This document shows positions 44,146 to 53,319 of a DNA stretch of 64,000 nt, one piece after another (within the stretch, counting starts at the first letter, position 1; each line of letters begins with the position of its first letter). This DNA comes from an uncultured Pseudomonadales bacterium. GTDB taxonomy: Bacteria > Pseudomonadota > Gammaproteobacteria > Pseudomonadales > Azotimanducaceae. A model generated the notes under the pieces. It was not told the DNA's origin. It worked only from the letters and a program-made list of their open reading frames with translations, and searched no databases. The stretch is taken from NCBI GenBank assembly GCA_958296195.1, contig OY282455.1:3596001-3660000 (forward strand), written 5' to 3'. A program made the translations under genes and the position numbers.

Positions 44146-44952
44146 TTGATCGACATCGGCGCCAACTTGCTGAACGGGCAGTTTCGCCAAGATCTGGACG
44201 CCGTCCTCGCCCGCGCTTGGGCGGCCGGCCTTGAGCACCTGATCGTCACAGCCACCAACCCGGAAGACGCCGCCGCAGCCGTTCAGCTTTGCGCGGCGCA
44301 TGGCAACCTGTCCTGCACGGCGGGGGTGCATCCGCACTACGCCGGTGAAGTTCATGAAGCGGCCGGCGATTGGCTGGGCCGAATTCGCGCCTTGGCGGTC
44401 GGCAAGCCGGTCTGCGCCATCGGTGAAACGGGGCTGGACTTTCACCGCAACTTCTCCCCCCATGCGGCGCAGAAGGCGGTCTTCGCCGCCCAAGTGAAGT
44501 TGGCGGCCGAACTGGGCCTGCCCCTGTTCGTTCACGACCGGGACAGCCAGGGGGCGGTTTACGACATCCTCATCAAGCAGGCGGACGACTTAGTCGGGGT
44601 GGTCATCCACTGCTTCACCGGCAGCGAACGGGACCTCGTTCGCTATTTGGACGCGGGGTTTTTCATCGGCGTCACTGGCTGGGTCTGCGACCGGCGGCGA
44701 GGCGGCCGGCTGCGCGAACTAGTTGCGAAGATTCCGCTGGACCGGCTGCTGATCGAAACCGACGCACCGTTTCTGCTGCCCCACGGAGCGGTCAGCCCGA
44801 CTGAGCAAAAACGGCGCAACGAACCCAGCCTACTGCCCTTCATCGCCGAATACATCGCCGGATTGCTGCAGGTCCCGACCGCCGAGGTCGCCGAGCGCAC
44901 CGCCGCCAACGCCCGCCGCCTATTCAGGCTGGGGCCTGCAACCAACCGTTGA
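44146..44952 (+). CDS. tatD: TatD-family metal-dependent deoxyribonuclease
   Basis: 268 aa from a TTG. The N-terminus IDIGANLLNGQF lacks the HxH of YcfH-like members, as in TatD proper. Also present are TAGVHPHYAGEV, CAIGETGLDFHRNF, PLFVHDRDSQGA, VVIHCFTGSERD and LLIETDAPFLLP, the metal-binding His, Glu and Asp residues. TatD acts as a 3'-5' exonuclease in DNA repair. It is probably cotranscribed with slt. Confidence 0.93.
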   Translation: MIDIGANLLNGQFRQDLDAVLARAWAAGLEHLIVTATNPEDAAAAVQLCAAHGNLSCTAGVHPHYAGEVHEAAGDWLGRIRALAVGKPVCAIGETGLDFHRNFSPHAAQKAVFAAQVKLAAELGLPLFVHDRDSQGAVYDILIKQADDLVGVVIHCFTGSERDLVRYLDAGFFIGVTGWVCDRRRGGRLRELVAKIPLDRLLIETDAPFLLPHGAVSPTEQKRRNEPSLLPFIAEYIAGLLQVPTAEVAERTAANARRLFRLGPATNR

Positions 44953-45170
44953 CGCCGACGGGTGCGGCCGGCCTACTGCTCCACCTGCACCACCGACCCA
45001 CACTTGGCCTCAGCGCCACCCCAAGTTGGTGGTGTCCCACCAAAAGCGCAACCAGCCCTTGCAGCAGAACAAGGCCATCCCAAAGCCGTTCGCGCCAATC
45101 CACAACCGAGCAAAGAGCCTGAATCAACCGGGTGCCTTTGGTGAGCGGCGATCGCCATAGCCCTTGGGAG

Positions 45171-45443
45171 TCACTTGCTTGACGACCCCAACTCCGCTTC
45201 GACCGCCTTTCTCGGATGGAGCAGCGCCAAGACTCCGCGCCGATCAAAGGGAGCGCCGAGCTCCCGGCCCGCATGGCGGAGCACCGGAAGGCGCTCCCCA
45301 TAGCGGCGCGTCAGCCCTGCATCGGCGGCGACATCCACCACCCGCAAGGAGAGGCCGCGCAACTCTGGCATACTCAACAGCAGGTTCAGCGCCTCTTCGC
45401 AAAGGGCGCAGTGATCAGTTGAGTAGAGAGTTAGGGACTTCAT
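45171..45443 (-). CDS. Glutaredoxin-family (DUF836-like) small redox protein
   Basis: 90 aa. The N-terminus MKSLTLYSTDHCALCEEALN has the thioredoxin-fold CxxC (C13, C16), then RYGERLPVLRHAGRELGAPF with the cis-Pro. Size and pattern match the DUF836/YfcE-type glutaredoxins. The start codon overlaps the oppositely oriented C39 gene (45441-45444). The 218 bp toward tatD holds no gene. Confidence 0.85.
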   Translation of the reverse strand: MKSLTLYSTDHCALCEEALNLLLSMPELRGLSLRVVDVAADAGLTRRYGERLPVLRHAGRELGAPFDRRGVLALLHPRKAVEAELGSSSK

Positions 45444-46386
45444 GCAGGCATCTTATCGCTACGGGGACCCGGAGACCGTCGCCAAATATCCCCTAGCCGC
45501 CCAAATCGGCTTGGCTTGGCGGCGGCGCATGGGCCGAGTCTGGTGCGAGATCGCCCTGCCGCCCTGTCCGCCAAACCACATCATCGTGCCCAGCTTGTCC
45601 GTCGGCCAGACGGACTACCGCTACGAGGCGTCCCTTGGCGTCAACGACGCGACTTGGCCCCTGCAACCCGTGCCGGCCGCAAGAGGCCGGCTGTTCGGCA
45701 ACCGCAAGCGTACCGCGGCACCCGGCGCCGTCAGCACCCACATCGACTGTTTCCACACCCACTCCGCACTGCCGGCCAGCCGCTTGGCCTTCCGGCTTCG
45801 CCAAGCGGCGGCGCCGGAGCGATATCTGGCCGTCGCCTCCATCCGGCCGCTGCAGCAACCCAGGCCAAATCCACCGGCAGCGCACGTCCTTGCCCAGCAA
45901 CCCCCTCTTCTTAGCCAAATGCAGGCGCCGGACGACATGCGGCGGCGCATCTGCTCGCCCACGGCCTTGGCCATGCTGCTGCAAGCCTCGGACCCGGACA
46001 TCGACTGGATGGACACCGTGGCCCGTTGCTTCGACCCAAGCACCAGCTCCTACGGCTGCTGGCCATTGGCGATTCGCTGCGCCGCCGCCCACGGGCGGAT
46101 CGGCGCGGTTGAAGCCCTGCCCTCCTGGGCTGCGGTCGTCGTGGTGCTGGACGCCGGACTGCCCCTGGTCGCCAGCATACGCTTTGCCGAGGGGGAGTTG
46201 CCGAACGCCCCCCTAGCGAAAACCCGCGGTCATTTGGTCACCTGCTACGGCATCGATGGCGATGAGGTACTGGTCAACGATCCCGCCGCCGAAGGCCCAG
46301 CCGCCGTCGGGCGACGCTACGATCTCGCCGCCTTCAGCCGCGCCTGGTTGGAGCAGCGCGGCGCCGCCTACATACTGGCGCCCTGA
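45442..46386 (+). CDS. C39-family peptidase-like protein
   Basis: 314 aa, no signal peptide. The C-terminal papain-like region has RRRICSPTALAMLLQ (Cys nucleophile context of the C39_2 family), GCWPLAIRCAAAHG, TRGHLVTCYGIDGDEVLVND (His) and the NDPAA acid position. The N-terminal 150 residues form an all-beta extension. Start and stop are coupled to neighbours (TGATG with the next gene), so it forms a run with a small membrane protein, a GNAT enzyme and an S9 peptidase. Substrate unknown. Confidence 0.8.
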   Translation: MQASYRYGDPETVAKYPLAAQIGLAWRRRMGRVWCEIALPPCPPNHIIVPSLSVGQTDYRYEASLGVNDATWPLQPVPAARGRLFGNRKRTAAPGAVSTHIDCFHTHSALPASRLAFRLRQAAAPERYLAVASIRPLQQPRPNPPAAHVLAQQPPLLSQMQAPDDMRRRICSPTALAMLLQASDPDIDWMDTVARCFDPSTSSYGCWPLAIRCAAAHGRIGAVEALPSWAAVVVVLDAGLPLVASIRFAEGELPNAPLAKTRGHLVTCYGIDGDEVLVNDPAAEGPAAVGRRYDLAAFSRAWLEQRGAAYILAP

Positions 46387-46613
46387 TGAAGTACGCCAGT
46401 TGGTACATTTTGCTGGCGGCGGGGTTTGCCCTCATCACCGCCGGGCTGGCGTCCTGGAATGATCGGGCATTTCTCTTCAACGGCCTGCTGAGCCTTGATG
46501 ACGGTCTCCATCCTTTGTTTTTGTTGATTCTCGGCATCGCCGTGGTTCCGCCGGCGCTGTGGGAGATATTCCTAGCGGAGCACAACAAACGCACGGGCGG
46601 TTCCGATGAGTGA
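46386..46613 (+). CDS. Small two-helix membrane protein
   Basis: 75 aa. Two hydrophobic segments, WYILLAAGFALITAGLA and LFLLILGIAVVPPALWEIF, flank a short loop, and the tail is charged. The ATG overlaps the upstream stop (TGATG) and its end overlaps the GNAT gene by 8 bp. Family not recognised. Confidence 0.7.
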   Translation: MKYASWYILLAAGFALITAGLASWNDRAFLFNGLLSLDDGLHPLFLLILGIAVVPPALWEIFLAEHNKRTGGSDE

Positions 46614-47145
46614 AGGCGCCGGCCCGAACGTTTACCTGCGCCCCGTCGCCAAGGGCGACCGCGACGAATTCCTTAGCGTCATGCGCCTTAGCGCCGCTCT
46701 GCATGAACCTTGGATTCATCCGCCCACCACGGTGGAGATGTTCCGCCGCTACCTCCATCGGCTGAAGCGGGACGACCATGAGGGCCTGCTGGTGATCGAC
46801 CAAGCGTCTGGCGCCATCGCCGGCTGCTTCAACATCAACAACATCGTCCTCGGCTCGTTCCGCAGCGCAGCCCTCGGTTACTATGTGGCGGCGCCCTTCG
46901 CCGGGCGCGGCTACATGCGGACGGGGCTCAAACAAGTGATCAAACAGGCGGTTGAAAAGATGGGCCTGCATCGGCTGGAGGCCAACATTCAGCCGGGCAA
47001 CGAAAGGTCCATCGCCTTGGTGAAGCGTTGCGGCTTCATCAAGGAGGGAATTTCCCGAGACTACCTCTTCATCGGCGGCGCTTGGCGGGACCATGAGCGC
47101 TGGACCTATCTGGACAAGCGCCCCCATCTGCGCCCTCTGCGATGA
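46606..47145 (+). CDS. GNAT N-acetyltransferase (RimJ-like)
   Basis: 179 aa. The fold runs from VYLRPVAKGDRDEFLSVMRL through GCFNINNIVLGSFRSAALGY, the acetyl-CoA loop AAPFAGRGYMRTGLKQVI, then LEANIQPGNERSIALVKRCG and FIKEGISRDYLFIGGAWRDH, as in RimJ/RimL-type enzymes that acetylate protein N-termini. The end overlaps the S9 peptidase start by 4 bp (ATGA). Confidence 0.9.
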   Translation: MSEGAGPNVYLRPVAKGDRDEFLSVMRLSAALHEPWIHPPTTVEMFRRYLHRLKRDDHEGLLVIDQASGAIAGCFNINNIVLGSFRSAALGYYVAAPFAGRGYMRTGLKQVIKQAVEKMGLHRLEANIQPGNERSIALVKRCGFIKEGISRDYLFIGGAWRDHERWTYLDKRPHLRPLR

Positions 47146-49301
47146 CTGCGCACCTAGCTCAGGAATCACCCATCACGCCCCAGCTAGTGGCCGCCGCGGC
47201 CGTCAGCCTCAGCGAACCTAGGATCTGCGAAGGCGTCCTGCATTGGCTGGAGACTCGCCCGGCCCAGGGCGGGCGGGTCACCCTGCTGCGCAATACCGCA
47301 GCCGGCACGGCGGAAATGACGCCGGAACCCTACAGCGTCAGAAGCCGGGTGCATGAATACGGCGGCGGCGCCTACCTGCCCGTTGCCGAGGGCGCCTACT
47401 TCGTCAACAATCAGGACCAAAACATCTACTTCGCCGCTGAAGACGGCGCCATCAGGCAGATCACCCACTCATCCCCCGCCGTCCGTTACGCCGACCTGTG
47501 CCTTGACGCCGGCCGGCGACGCCTAATCGCCGTGACCGAGATCCATCCTCAAAGCGAAGAGCCCGTGGATGCGGAAACTGGCCAAGAACCGGACCAGGCG
47601 CCCATTGCAGAACCGGAAAACGCCTTGGCCACCATTGCTCTCGATGGCGGCAAGGCGGCCCTTCTGCACCAAGGCCATGATTTCTACGCCGCGCCAAGGC
47701 TGTCCGCCGACGGCGGCGAACTGTTGTTCGTCGCTTGGGACCATCCCAACATGCCTTGGGACGGCGCCCTGCTGCAGCGCTGCCAGCTGGCGGCGAGGGC
47801 CAGCCAACGGACTGCCGCTGGAAACCCCGCCACAGAATCCGCCGCACCACTCCCGCTTGAAGACGGCGCCATTGCGGAAGCCGCAATCGTCGCCGGCGGC
47901 ATCCAAGAATCGGTGATGCAGCCATCGTGGACGCCCGACGGCGCCATTCTCTACCTCAGCGACCAAACCGGCTTCTGGAACATTCACCGCTTGGACGACG
48001 CGGGCGCCGGCCCGCTGCTGCGCGACGAGGCCGATTACGGCGACCCGCCTTGGCAATTCGGGCAGCGCAGCTATGTTTGCTTGAACGAACGGCTGATCGT
48101 CGCCCGCCGCCGCAAGGAAGGCCGTCAAGAGTTGGTGTTGCTAGACCAAGCGAACGGCGCCGCCAGCCCATTGGCGGACAACTACGCTGCATACGGGCAT
48201 TTGTCCGCCCAAGACGACAGCCTCTACTGCGCCGCGGCCCACACCGACAGCTTCACCGTTTGCCTGAGCATCAACCTGAGAACCCAAGCGCAGGCCGTTC
48301 TGGCGCAGCCGCCGCCCATCCCCCAAGGAGGCGGCAATGCCAGCCCAGTGGACGAAGAGCCTTGGTCCCAAGCCAGCGGAGGCAAGGCATCACGCATATC
48401 GCAGCGCTCAGCCTGTACGCATGCGGAGAAGTCTCCCAAGGAACCGGCGAACGCGACGGCCAACCCCCTCGCCGGCATGGAGTCTTGGTTGAGCTCACCG
48501 GAGCACGTTGCCTACCCCACCCGGGATGGCGGCTGCGCCTACGCCTACCTGTATCGACCGAATCACCCGGAGCTTCAGCAAGGCGGCCGGTCGCCGCTGA
48601 TGCTGTTGTGCCACGGCGGGCCGACCGGCTCGGCCTCCCCATCCTTAAACCTGCTGGTGCAGTTCTACACCAGCCGGGGCTGGATGGTGGTGGACGTGGA
48701 CTACCGAGGCAGCGCCGGTTATGGCCGGGCCTATAGGGACGCCCTCAACGGGCGCTGGGGCGAACTGGACGTCACCGACTGCGAAGACGCGGTCCAACAC
48801 CTAGTCGCCCAAGGGCAAGCAGACCCGGCCCGAGTGGCCATTCGCGGGCGCAGCGCCGGCGGCTACACCACTCTGCGCGCCCTGACCACCAGCAGGGTCT
48901 TTCGGGCCGGCGCCAGCCACTACGGCATCGGCGACCTTGAGGCTTTGGCCCAGGACACCCACAAGTTCGAGGCGCGTTACTTGGACGGGCTGCTCGGCAC
49001 TGCTAATGCGCTGCAAAGGCGCTCCCCCATTCATCACATCGACGGCTTGAATTGTCCTGTGATCTTCTTTCAAGGCGGCAAGGACCGCATCGTCCCGCCC
49101 AACCAAGCCCAGGCCATGGTCGCCGCACTGCGGCGCAAGGGCCTGCCCGTGGCCTACGTCGAATTTCCCGACGAGGGGCACGGCTTTCGCGACGGGCGCA
49201 ACATCGCCCACTGCATCGGCGCCGAATGCGTCTTCTTCTGCCGCGTCTTCGGCCTGCCGCAGCCGAACGGCCTGCCGAAAGTGGAGATCGAGAACCTATG
49301 A
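47142..49301 (+). CDS. S9-family prolyl oligopeptidase-like peptidase
   Basis: 719 aa. A beta-propeller (residues about 20-420) precedes an alpha/beta-hydrolase catalytic domain with the nucleophile in VAIRGRSAGGYTTLRAL, acid in VIFFQGGKDRIVPP and His in FPDEGHGFRDG. Also seen is LLCHGGPTGSASP (oxyanion region). No signal peptide. It resembles acylaminoacyl-peptidases/dipeptidyl peptidases that trim short peptides. Overlap with the GNAT gene suggests an operon that handles acylated peptides (inference). Confidence 0.9.
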   Translation: MTAHLAQESPITPQLVAAAAVSLSEPRICEGVLHWLETRPAQGGRVTLLRNTAAGTAEMTPEPYSVRSRVHEYGGGAYLPVAEGAYFVNNQDQNIYFAAEDGAIRQITHSSPAVRYADLCLDAGRRRLIAVTEIHPQSEEPVDAETGQEPDQAPIAEPENALATIALDGGKAALLHQGHDFYAAPRLSADGGELLFVAWDHPNMPWDGALLQRCQLAARASQRTAAGNPATESAAPLPLEDGAIAEAAIVAGGIQESVMQPSWTPDGAILYLSDQTGFWNIHRLDDAGAGPLLRDEADYGDPPWQFGQRSYVCLNERLIVARRRKEGRQELVLLDQANGAASPLADNYAAYGHLSAQDDSLYCAAAHTDSFTVCLSINLRTQAQAVLAQPPPIPQGGGNASPVDEEPWSQASGGKASRISQRSACTHAEKSPKEPANATANPLAGMESWLSSPEHVAYPTRDGGCAYAYLYRPNHPELQQGGRSPLMLLCHGGPTGSASPSLNLLVQFYTSRGWMVVDVDYRGSAGYGRAYRDALNGRWGELDVTDCEDAVQHLVAQGQADPARVAIRGRSAGGYTTLRALTTSRVFRAGASHYGIGDLEALAQDTHKFEARYLDGLLGTANALQRRSPIHHIDGLNCPVIFFQGGKDRIVPPNQAQAMVAALRRKGLPVAYVEFPDEGHGFRDGRNIAHCIGAECVFFCRVFGLPQPNGLPKVEIENL

Positions 49302-49541
49302 CTCGAATCCACCTCCAAAGCACCACTCAAGCCACCAACACCAGATAATAATGCGGATGTTATGCAGTCCAATTCAGGGATAGGTTCTTGTCTTTTCTTG
49401 GGCGGCGGCGTCACCGTTTTGGTCATGCCGCGGGCGAGAAAACAAGCGAGTGGGCAGCCAGCACAGTTTGCAGTGGGGGGATCTTCCAAAATGGTCCACA
49501 AGTTCTGTGTTGAAGGAGGTTCCCTCTCTCACTCCTTGACC
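49302..49541. other. Intergenic stretch before the minisatellite
   Basis: No gene supported. Together with the following repeat it makes up the 493 bp between the S9 peptidase and ddl. An open frame spans it, but only because the 45-bp repeat is a multiple of three. Confidence 0.5.
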
Positions 49542-49729
49542 GAGGGTCTTTTCTTGCGAGGGGCAAGTCCCCCACGCCCCCTAGCTGAGGGCTCTTTCTT
49601 GCGGGGGGCAAGCCCCCCGCGCCCCCCGGCTGAGGGCTCTTTCTTGCGGGGGGCAAGCCCCCCGCGCCCCCCGGCTGAGGGCTCTTTCTTGCGGGGGGCA
49701 AGCCCCCCGCGCCCCCCGGCTGAGGGCTC
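49542..49729. repeat. 45-bp minisatellite, four units, each with a GC hairpin
   Basis: Units at 49542-49586 (degenerate) and 49587-49631, 49632-49676, 49677-49721 (identical to each other) plus an 8-bp partial unit. Each identical unit holds the perfect hairpin GCGGGGGGC-AA-GCCCCCCGC. The period being 15 codons makes all frames open, but composition and lack of a start argue against coding. The AAG core resembles hairpin 1 at 4627. Confidence 0.85.
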
Positions 49730-49794
49730 CAAATCAAAAGCACTGCATCGCGCAACGAGTGGCTTGGTGGTTCGTCAAAGTGGCGCCGGCAAAC

Positions 49795-50739
49795 ATGCCG
49801 TCTAGCGTTTGCAACATCGTCGTGTTGATGGGCGGCCAGTCGTTGGAGGCCGACGTTTCCCGGGTCTCCGCGCGGCAAGTGGCCGCCGGGCTGGAGGCGG
49901 CGGGGCACCGAGCCACCTTGTTGGAGTTAGACCCCAAGGCACCGGTCCGCTTGGCGCAGCTACACCTGGACGCGGTGTTTCCCGCTTTGCACGGGCCGCC
50001 GGGAGAGGATGGCGGGGTGCAGGGCTTGTTGGACATCCTCGGCTTGCCCTATGTCGGAGGTGGCGTCCAAGCCAGCGCCTTAACCATGGACAAAGCCAGC
50101 GCCAAGGCGCTGTTTCGGCGCTTCGGCCTGCCGGTTGCCGATGACGTGCTGCTGCTGCCGGGCACCTCCATTGACGAAGGAGTGCAGCAGATTCCGGCGG
50201 TACTAGGGGATCGGGTGGTCATCAAGCCGGCCGGCCAAGGCAGCGCCCTCGGCGTCTCCCGGCTGCCGAGCCGGGAGGAAATCGGCCCGCGGCTAGTCGA
50301 TGCGCTCTCCTTGGGCAAGGTGATCGTCGAGCCTTTCATCGCCGGCAAGGAGATCACCGTGGGCGTGCTCGACCTGCATGGAGAAGCGCCCAGCGCCTTT
50401 CCGGTCATCGAGATCCGCACCGCCGCCGGCGAATGGTACGACGCCGTGAACCGCTACAAGGCCGGCGCCAGCGAACACCTCATTCCGGCGGCCTTGCCGG
50501 ACCCCGTCAATGCGGAGTTGCAGCGCATCGCCGTCGCCGCCCATCAAGCTCTGGGCCTGCGGGATCTGTCCAGAGCGGACTTCATCGTGGGCGACGATCA
50601 TGACATCCGGTTGCTCGAAGTCAATTCCCTGCCGGGCATGACCCCCACCAGCCTGTACCCGGACGGCGCCCGCGCCGCCGGCTTGGAGTTTCCGCAGCTG
50701 CTTGACGCCCTGATCAGAAGCGCCATCGCCCGCGGCTAA
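49795..50739 (+). CDS. ddl: D-alanine--D-alanine ligase
   Basis: 314 aa from the ATG at 49795, which puts the conserved VVLMGGQSLEADVSRVSA near the N-terminus; a GTG at 49759 adds 12 residues. ATP-grasp features: ALHGPPGEDGGVQGLLDILG, PYVGGGVQASALTMDKASAK, VVIKPAGQGSALGVSRL, VEPFIAGKEITVGVL and VNSLPGMTPTSLYP. It makes the D-Ala-D-Ala dipeptide for peptidoglycan. It stands apart from the usual mur-fts cluster, so may be a second copy (unknown). Confidence 0.93.
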   Translation: MPSSVCNIVVLMGGQSLEADVSRVSARQVAAGLEAAGHRATLLELDPKAPVRLAQLHLDAVFPALHGPPGEDGGVQGLLDILGLPYVGGGVQASALTMDKASAKALFRRFGLPVADDVLLLPGTSIDEGVQQIPAVLGDRVVIKPAGQGSALGVSRLPSREEIGPRLVDALSLGKVIVEPFIAGKEITVGVLDLHGEAPSAFPVIEIRTAAGEWYDAVNRYKAGASEHLIPAALPDPVNAELQRIAVAAHQALGLRDLSRADFIVGDDHDIRLLEVNSLPGMTPTSLYPDGARAAGLEFPQLLDALIRSAIARG

Positions 50740-50851
50740 GGGCGGCAGCCCCTTGCTTTGCCCGCGACCAAACCAGCCCCGCCGAACCAAGGCGTCTTGT
50801 TCGCAGCAGCTACAGACGCAACGGGACTCACTCCGACCGCCTGACCAAGCC

Positions 50852-52138
50852 CTACAGATCGTAGCCGCGCTCGTTGTGCAGGGCCAAGTCCAGGCCGCGC
50901 TGCTCGTCCTCCTCCGACACTCGGTTGTCCAGCAGAGCACCGGTCACCTTAAGGATGATGAAGGTGGCCAGCGCGGTGTAGCCCAGGGTGGCGATGACGC
51001 CGATGGCCTGCACACCCAATTGGCCGCCCATGGTCATGCCTTCGGCGCTGTAGCCTTGGCCGCTAAAAACGCCCAAGGAAGTGCTGGCGAAAACCGCCGT
51101 CAAGAGGGTGCCGAGGACGCCACCGACACCATGCACCGGGAAGACGTCCAGCGAATCGTCAATTTTGAGGGAGCGCTTGATGTAGTTCGTCGCCAAAAAG
51201 CAGAGCAGGCCGGCGGCGATGCCAATAACCAGTGCGCCGGCGGGGCCGACGAAGCCCGAAGCCGGCGTGATGGTGCCGAGGCCGGCCACCATGCCGGTGA
51301 CGGCGCCGAGGGCGCTCGGCTTGCCGAAGCGCACCCATTCGCAGGCCATCCAGGTGAAGGCCCCGGCCGAAGCGGACAGATGCGTGACCAGCATGGCCAT
51401 GGCCGCATCGCCGTTGGCCGCCAAGGCGCTGCCGCCGTTGAAGCCGAACCAGCCCACCCAGAGCATACCGGCCCCGGCCATGGTCAGCGTCATGTTGTGC
51501 GGCGGCATGGCCTGCTGCGGAAAGCCGCGGCGGTTGCCCAGCACCAGCGCAGCGACGATGGCGCCCACTCCGGCGGTGATATGCACCACCGTGCCGCCGG
51601 CGAAGTCCATCAAGCCCATCTGCCCCAGCCAGCCGCCGCCCCACACCCAGTGGCAGATGGGCGCATAAACCAACAGCAGCCACAGTGCGCTGAACAGGAG
51701 CATGGCGGAAAAGCGCATCCGTTCGGCGAAACCACCGACGATCAGAGCCGGCGTGATGATGGCGAAGGTCAACTGAAATAGAGAGAAGGCCGATTCGGGG
51801 ATGCTGCCGGACAGGCTCCCCTCTCCAACGCCGGCGAACAACGCCTTGCCGAGGCCGCCGACTAGGGCGCCGCCCTCGTCAAAGGCCAAGCTGTAGCCGA
51901 CCACCAGCCACAGAATGGACACCATGCAGGTCAGCGCGAAGCACTGCATCAGCACACTCAACACGTTCTTGGTGCGCACCAAGCCCGAATAGAAGAGCGA
52001 AAGGCCCGGTATGGTCATGAACAGCACCAGGGCCGTGGCGGTCAAAATCCAAGCCGTGTCCCCCTCATTCAACCCGTCCTGCGCCCAAACAGGCACCGCC
52101 ATCAGGCCCAAGGCCAAGGTCGTCATCCAACGTGTCAT
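50852..52138 (-). CDS. amtB: Ammonium transporter
   Basis: 428 aa with a cleavable N-terminal signal (MTRWMTTLALGLMAVPVWAQ) and eleven helices. Amt landmarks: FYSGLVRTKNVLSVLMQCFA, DFAGGTVVHITAGVGA, the twin-His region WVGWFGFNGGSAL and DSLDVFPVHGVGGVLGTLL. GGGAG and GGAGGGG lie just upstream of the ATG. No glnK lies beside it. In proteobacteria expression usually depends on NtrC and sigma-54; no clear -24/-12 box was seen by eye. Confidence 0.95.
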   Translation of the reverse strand: MTRWMTTLALGLMAVPVWAQDGLNEGDTAWILTATALVLFMTIPGLSLFYSGLVRTKNVLSVLMQCFALTCMVSILWLVVGYSLAFDEGGALVGGLGKALFAGVGEGSLSGSIPESAFSLFQLTFAIITPALIVGGFAERMRFSAMLLFSALWLLLVYAPICHWVWGGGWLGQMGLMDFAGGTVVHITAGVGAIVAALVLGNRRGFPQQAMPPHNMTLTMAGAGMLWVGWFGFNGGSALAANGDAAMAMLVTHLSASAGAFTWMACEWVRFGKPSALGAVTGMVAGLGTITPASGFVGPAGALVIGIAAGLLCFLATNYIKRSLKIDDSLDVFPVHGVGGVLGTLLTAVFASTSLGVFSGQGYSAEGMTMGGQLGVQAIGVIATLGYTALATFIILKVTGALLDNRVSEEDEQRGLDLALHNERGYDL

Positions 52139-52293
52139 GCCCCTCCACTCCCTCTTAAATGTGGTTTGTTGTGCAGCGTTCGACTAAGCCCGAAGCCTTC
52201 CGACCCCATGTCCGCCCCTCACAGTGGAAGTATCACGATGCACAGCGGATGGGTCAAGCGGCGGCAGGCACCGGTACCGACAACCAAGGGGAG

Positions 52294-53319
52294 TCAAACC
52301 GACCCGGCCTCCAGCGCGGCGATTGAGTACACCAAGGAGGGGCCGCCGTAGATCAAGCCCGTGTAGATCTGCACTAGGTCGGCGCCGGCTTCGAGCATCG
52401 CTTGGGCGTCGCTGGCGCCCATGACACCGCCGCAGCCGATGATCGGCAGGCTTGGCCCAAGGCGGCGCCGCAGACGGCGCACCGCATTGAGGGCGAGCGG
52501 AGCCAGAGGGGCGCCGCTCAAGCCACCCGGCTCATCGCCATGCTTGAGGCCGGGCGGCAGCGGGCGGGCCAAGGTGCTGTTGCCGGCCACCACGCCATCG
52601 ACCTGAAACTCCAGCAAGGCATCCGCCACCGCGTCGAGCGCCCCATCGTCCAAGTCCGGCGCCAACTTAACGCAGAACGGCACATAGCGGTCACGCCTGG
52701 ACTCAAGCCGAGCTTGGCGCTCCTTCAGCGCGTCTAGGAGCACACTGAGGGCGTCGCCGTGCTGCAGCGTCAGCAAACCCGGCGTGTTCGGCGAAGAGAG
52801 GTTCACCGTCAGGTAGTCCGCACAGGAGTGCAGCGCCTCCATGCAGGCTAGGTAGTCGTTCACCGCCTCATTCATCGGCGTGTCTCGGTTCTTGCCGATG
52901 TTGACGCCGATGGGGATGGTCGCCATCCGGCCCCCGCGCCGCAACTTGGCGATGCGCTCGGCCAAGGCCGCAGCGCCGGCGTTGTTGAAGCCCATGCGGT
53001 TGATCAGTGCGCCAGCGGCGGGCAAGCGGAACAGCCGCGGCCTTGGGTTGCCCTCCTGCGGCCTAGGCGTGACCGCCCCCAGTTCGAGGTGCCCAAAACC
53101 CAGCCGCGCCAAGCCCTCCACGGCAAGGCCGTCCTTGTCCAACCCCGCCGCCAACCCAACGGCGTTGTGGAATTCGAGCCCCATCAAGGTTCGCACCCGC
53201 CCAGGCGCCGGACGAACGACCCCCGGCAAGGCCGCAAAAGCAGCTAGGGCCTTTAAGGCAAGACTGTGGGAGCGCTCCGCATCGGCGGCGAAGAGCAAGG
53301 GGCGGAGAAGCTGGTACAT
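52294..53319 (-). CDS. pyrD: Dihydroorotate dehydrogenase (quinone)
   Basis: 341 aa. Class 2 features: N-terminal membrane-association helix (MYQLLRPLLFAADAERSH), GLAAGLDKDGLAVEGLARLG, GFGHLELGAVTPRPQEGNPR, INRMGFNNAG, LTVNLSSPNTPG with the catalytic Ser, and IIGCGGVMGASDAQAMLEAG with VQIYTGLIYGGP. It oxidises dihydroorotate to orotate at the inner membrane with FMN and quinone. It stands as a single gene. Confidence 0.95.
   Translation of the reverse strand: MYQLLRPLLFAADAERSHSLALKALAAFAALPGVVRPAPGRVRTLMGLEFHNAVGLAAGLDKDGLAVEGLARLGFGHLELGAVTPRPQEGNPRPRLFRLPAAGALINRMGFNNAGAAALAERIAKLRRGGRMATIPIGVNIGKNRDTPMNEAVNDYLACMEALHSCADYLTVNLSSPNTPGLLTLQHGDALSVLLDALKERQARLESRRDRYVPFCVKLAPDLDDGALDAVADALLEFQVDGVVAGNSTLARPLPPGLKHGDEPGGLSGAPLAPLALNAVRRLRRRLGPSLPIIGCGGVMGASDAQAMLEAGADLVQIYTGLIYGGPSLVYSIAALEAGSV

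Noticed and set aside
49542-49729. CRISPR-like array
   Set aside because: The repeats are contiguous with no unique spacers, and no cas genes are nearby.
49362-49805. Open frame through the minisatellite
   Set aside because: It is open only because the 45-bp unit is a multiple of three; it lacks a good start and has repeat-driven composition.
52139-52293. Sigma-54 promoter upstream of amtB
   Set aside because: Expected from biology, but no GG/GC pair with the proper 10-bp spacing was convincing by eye.
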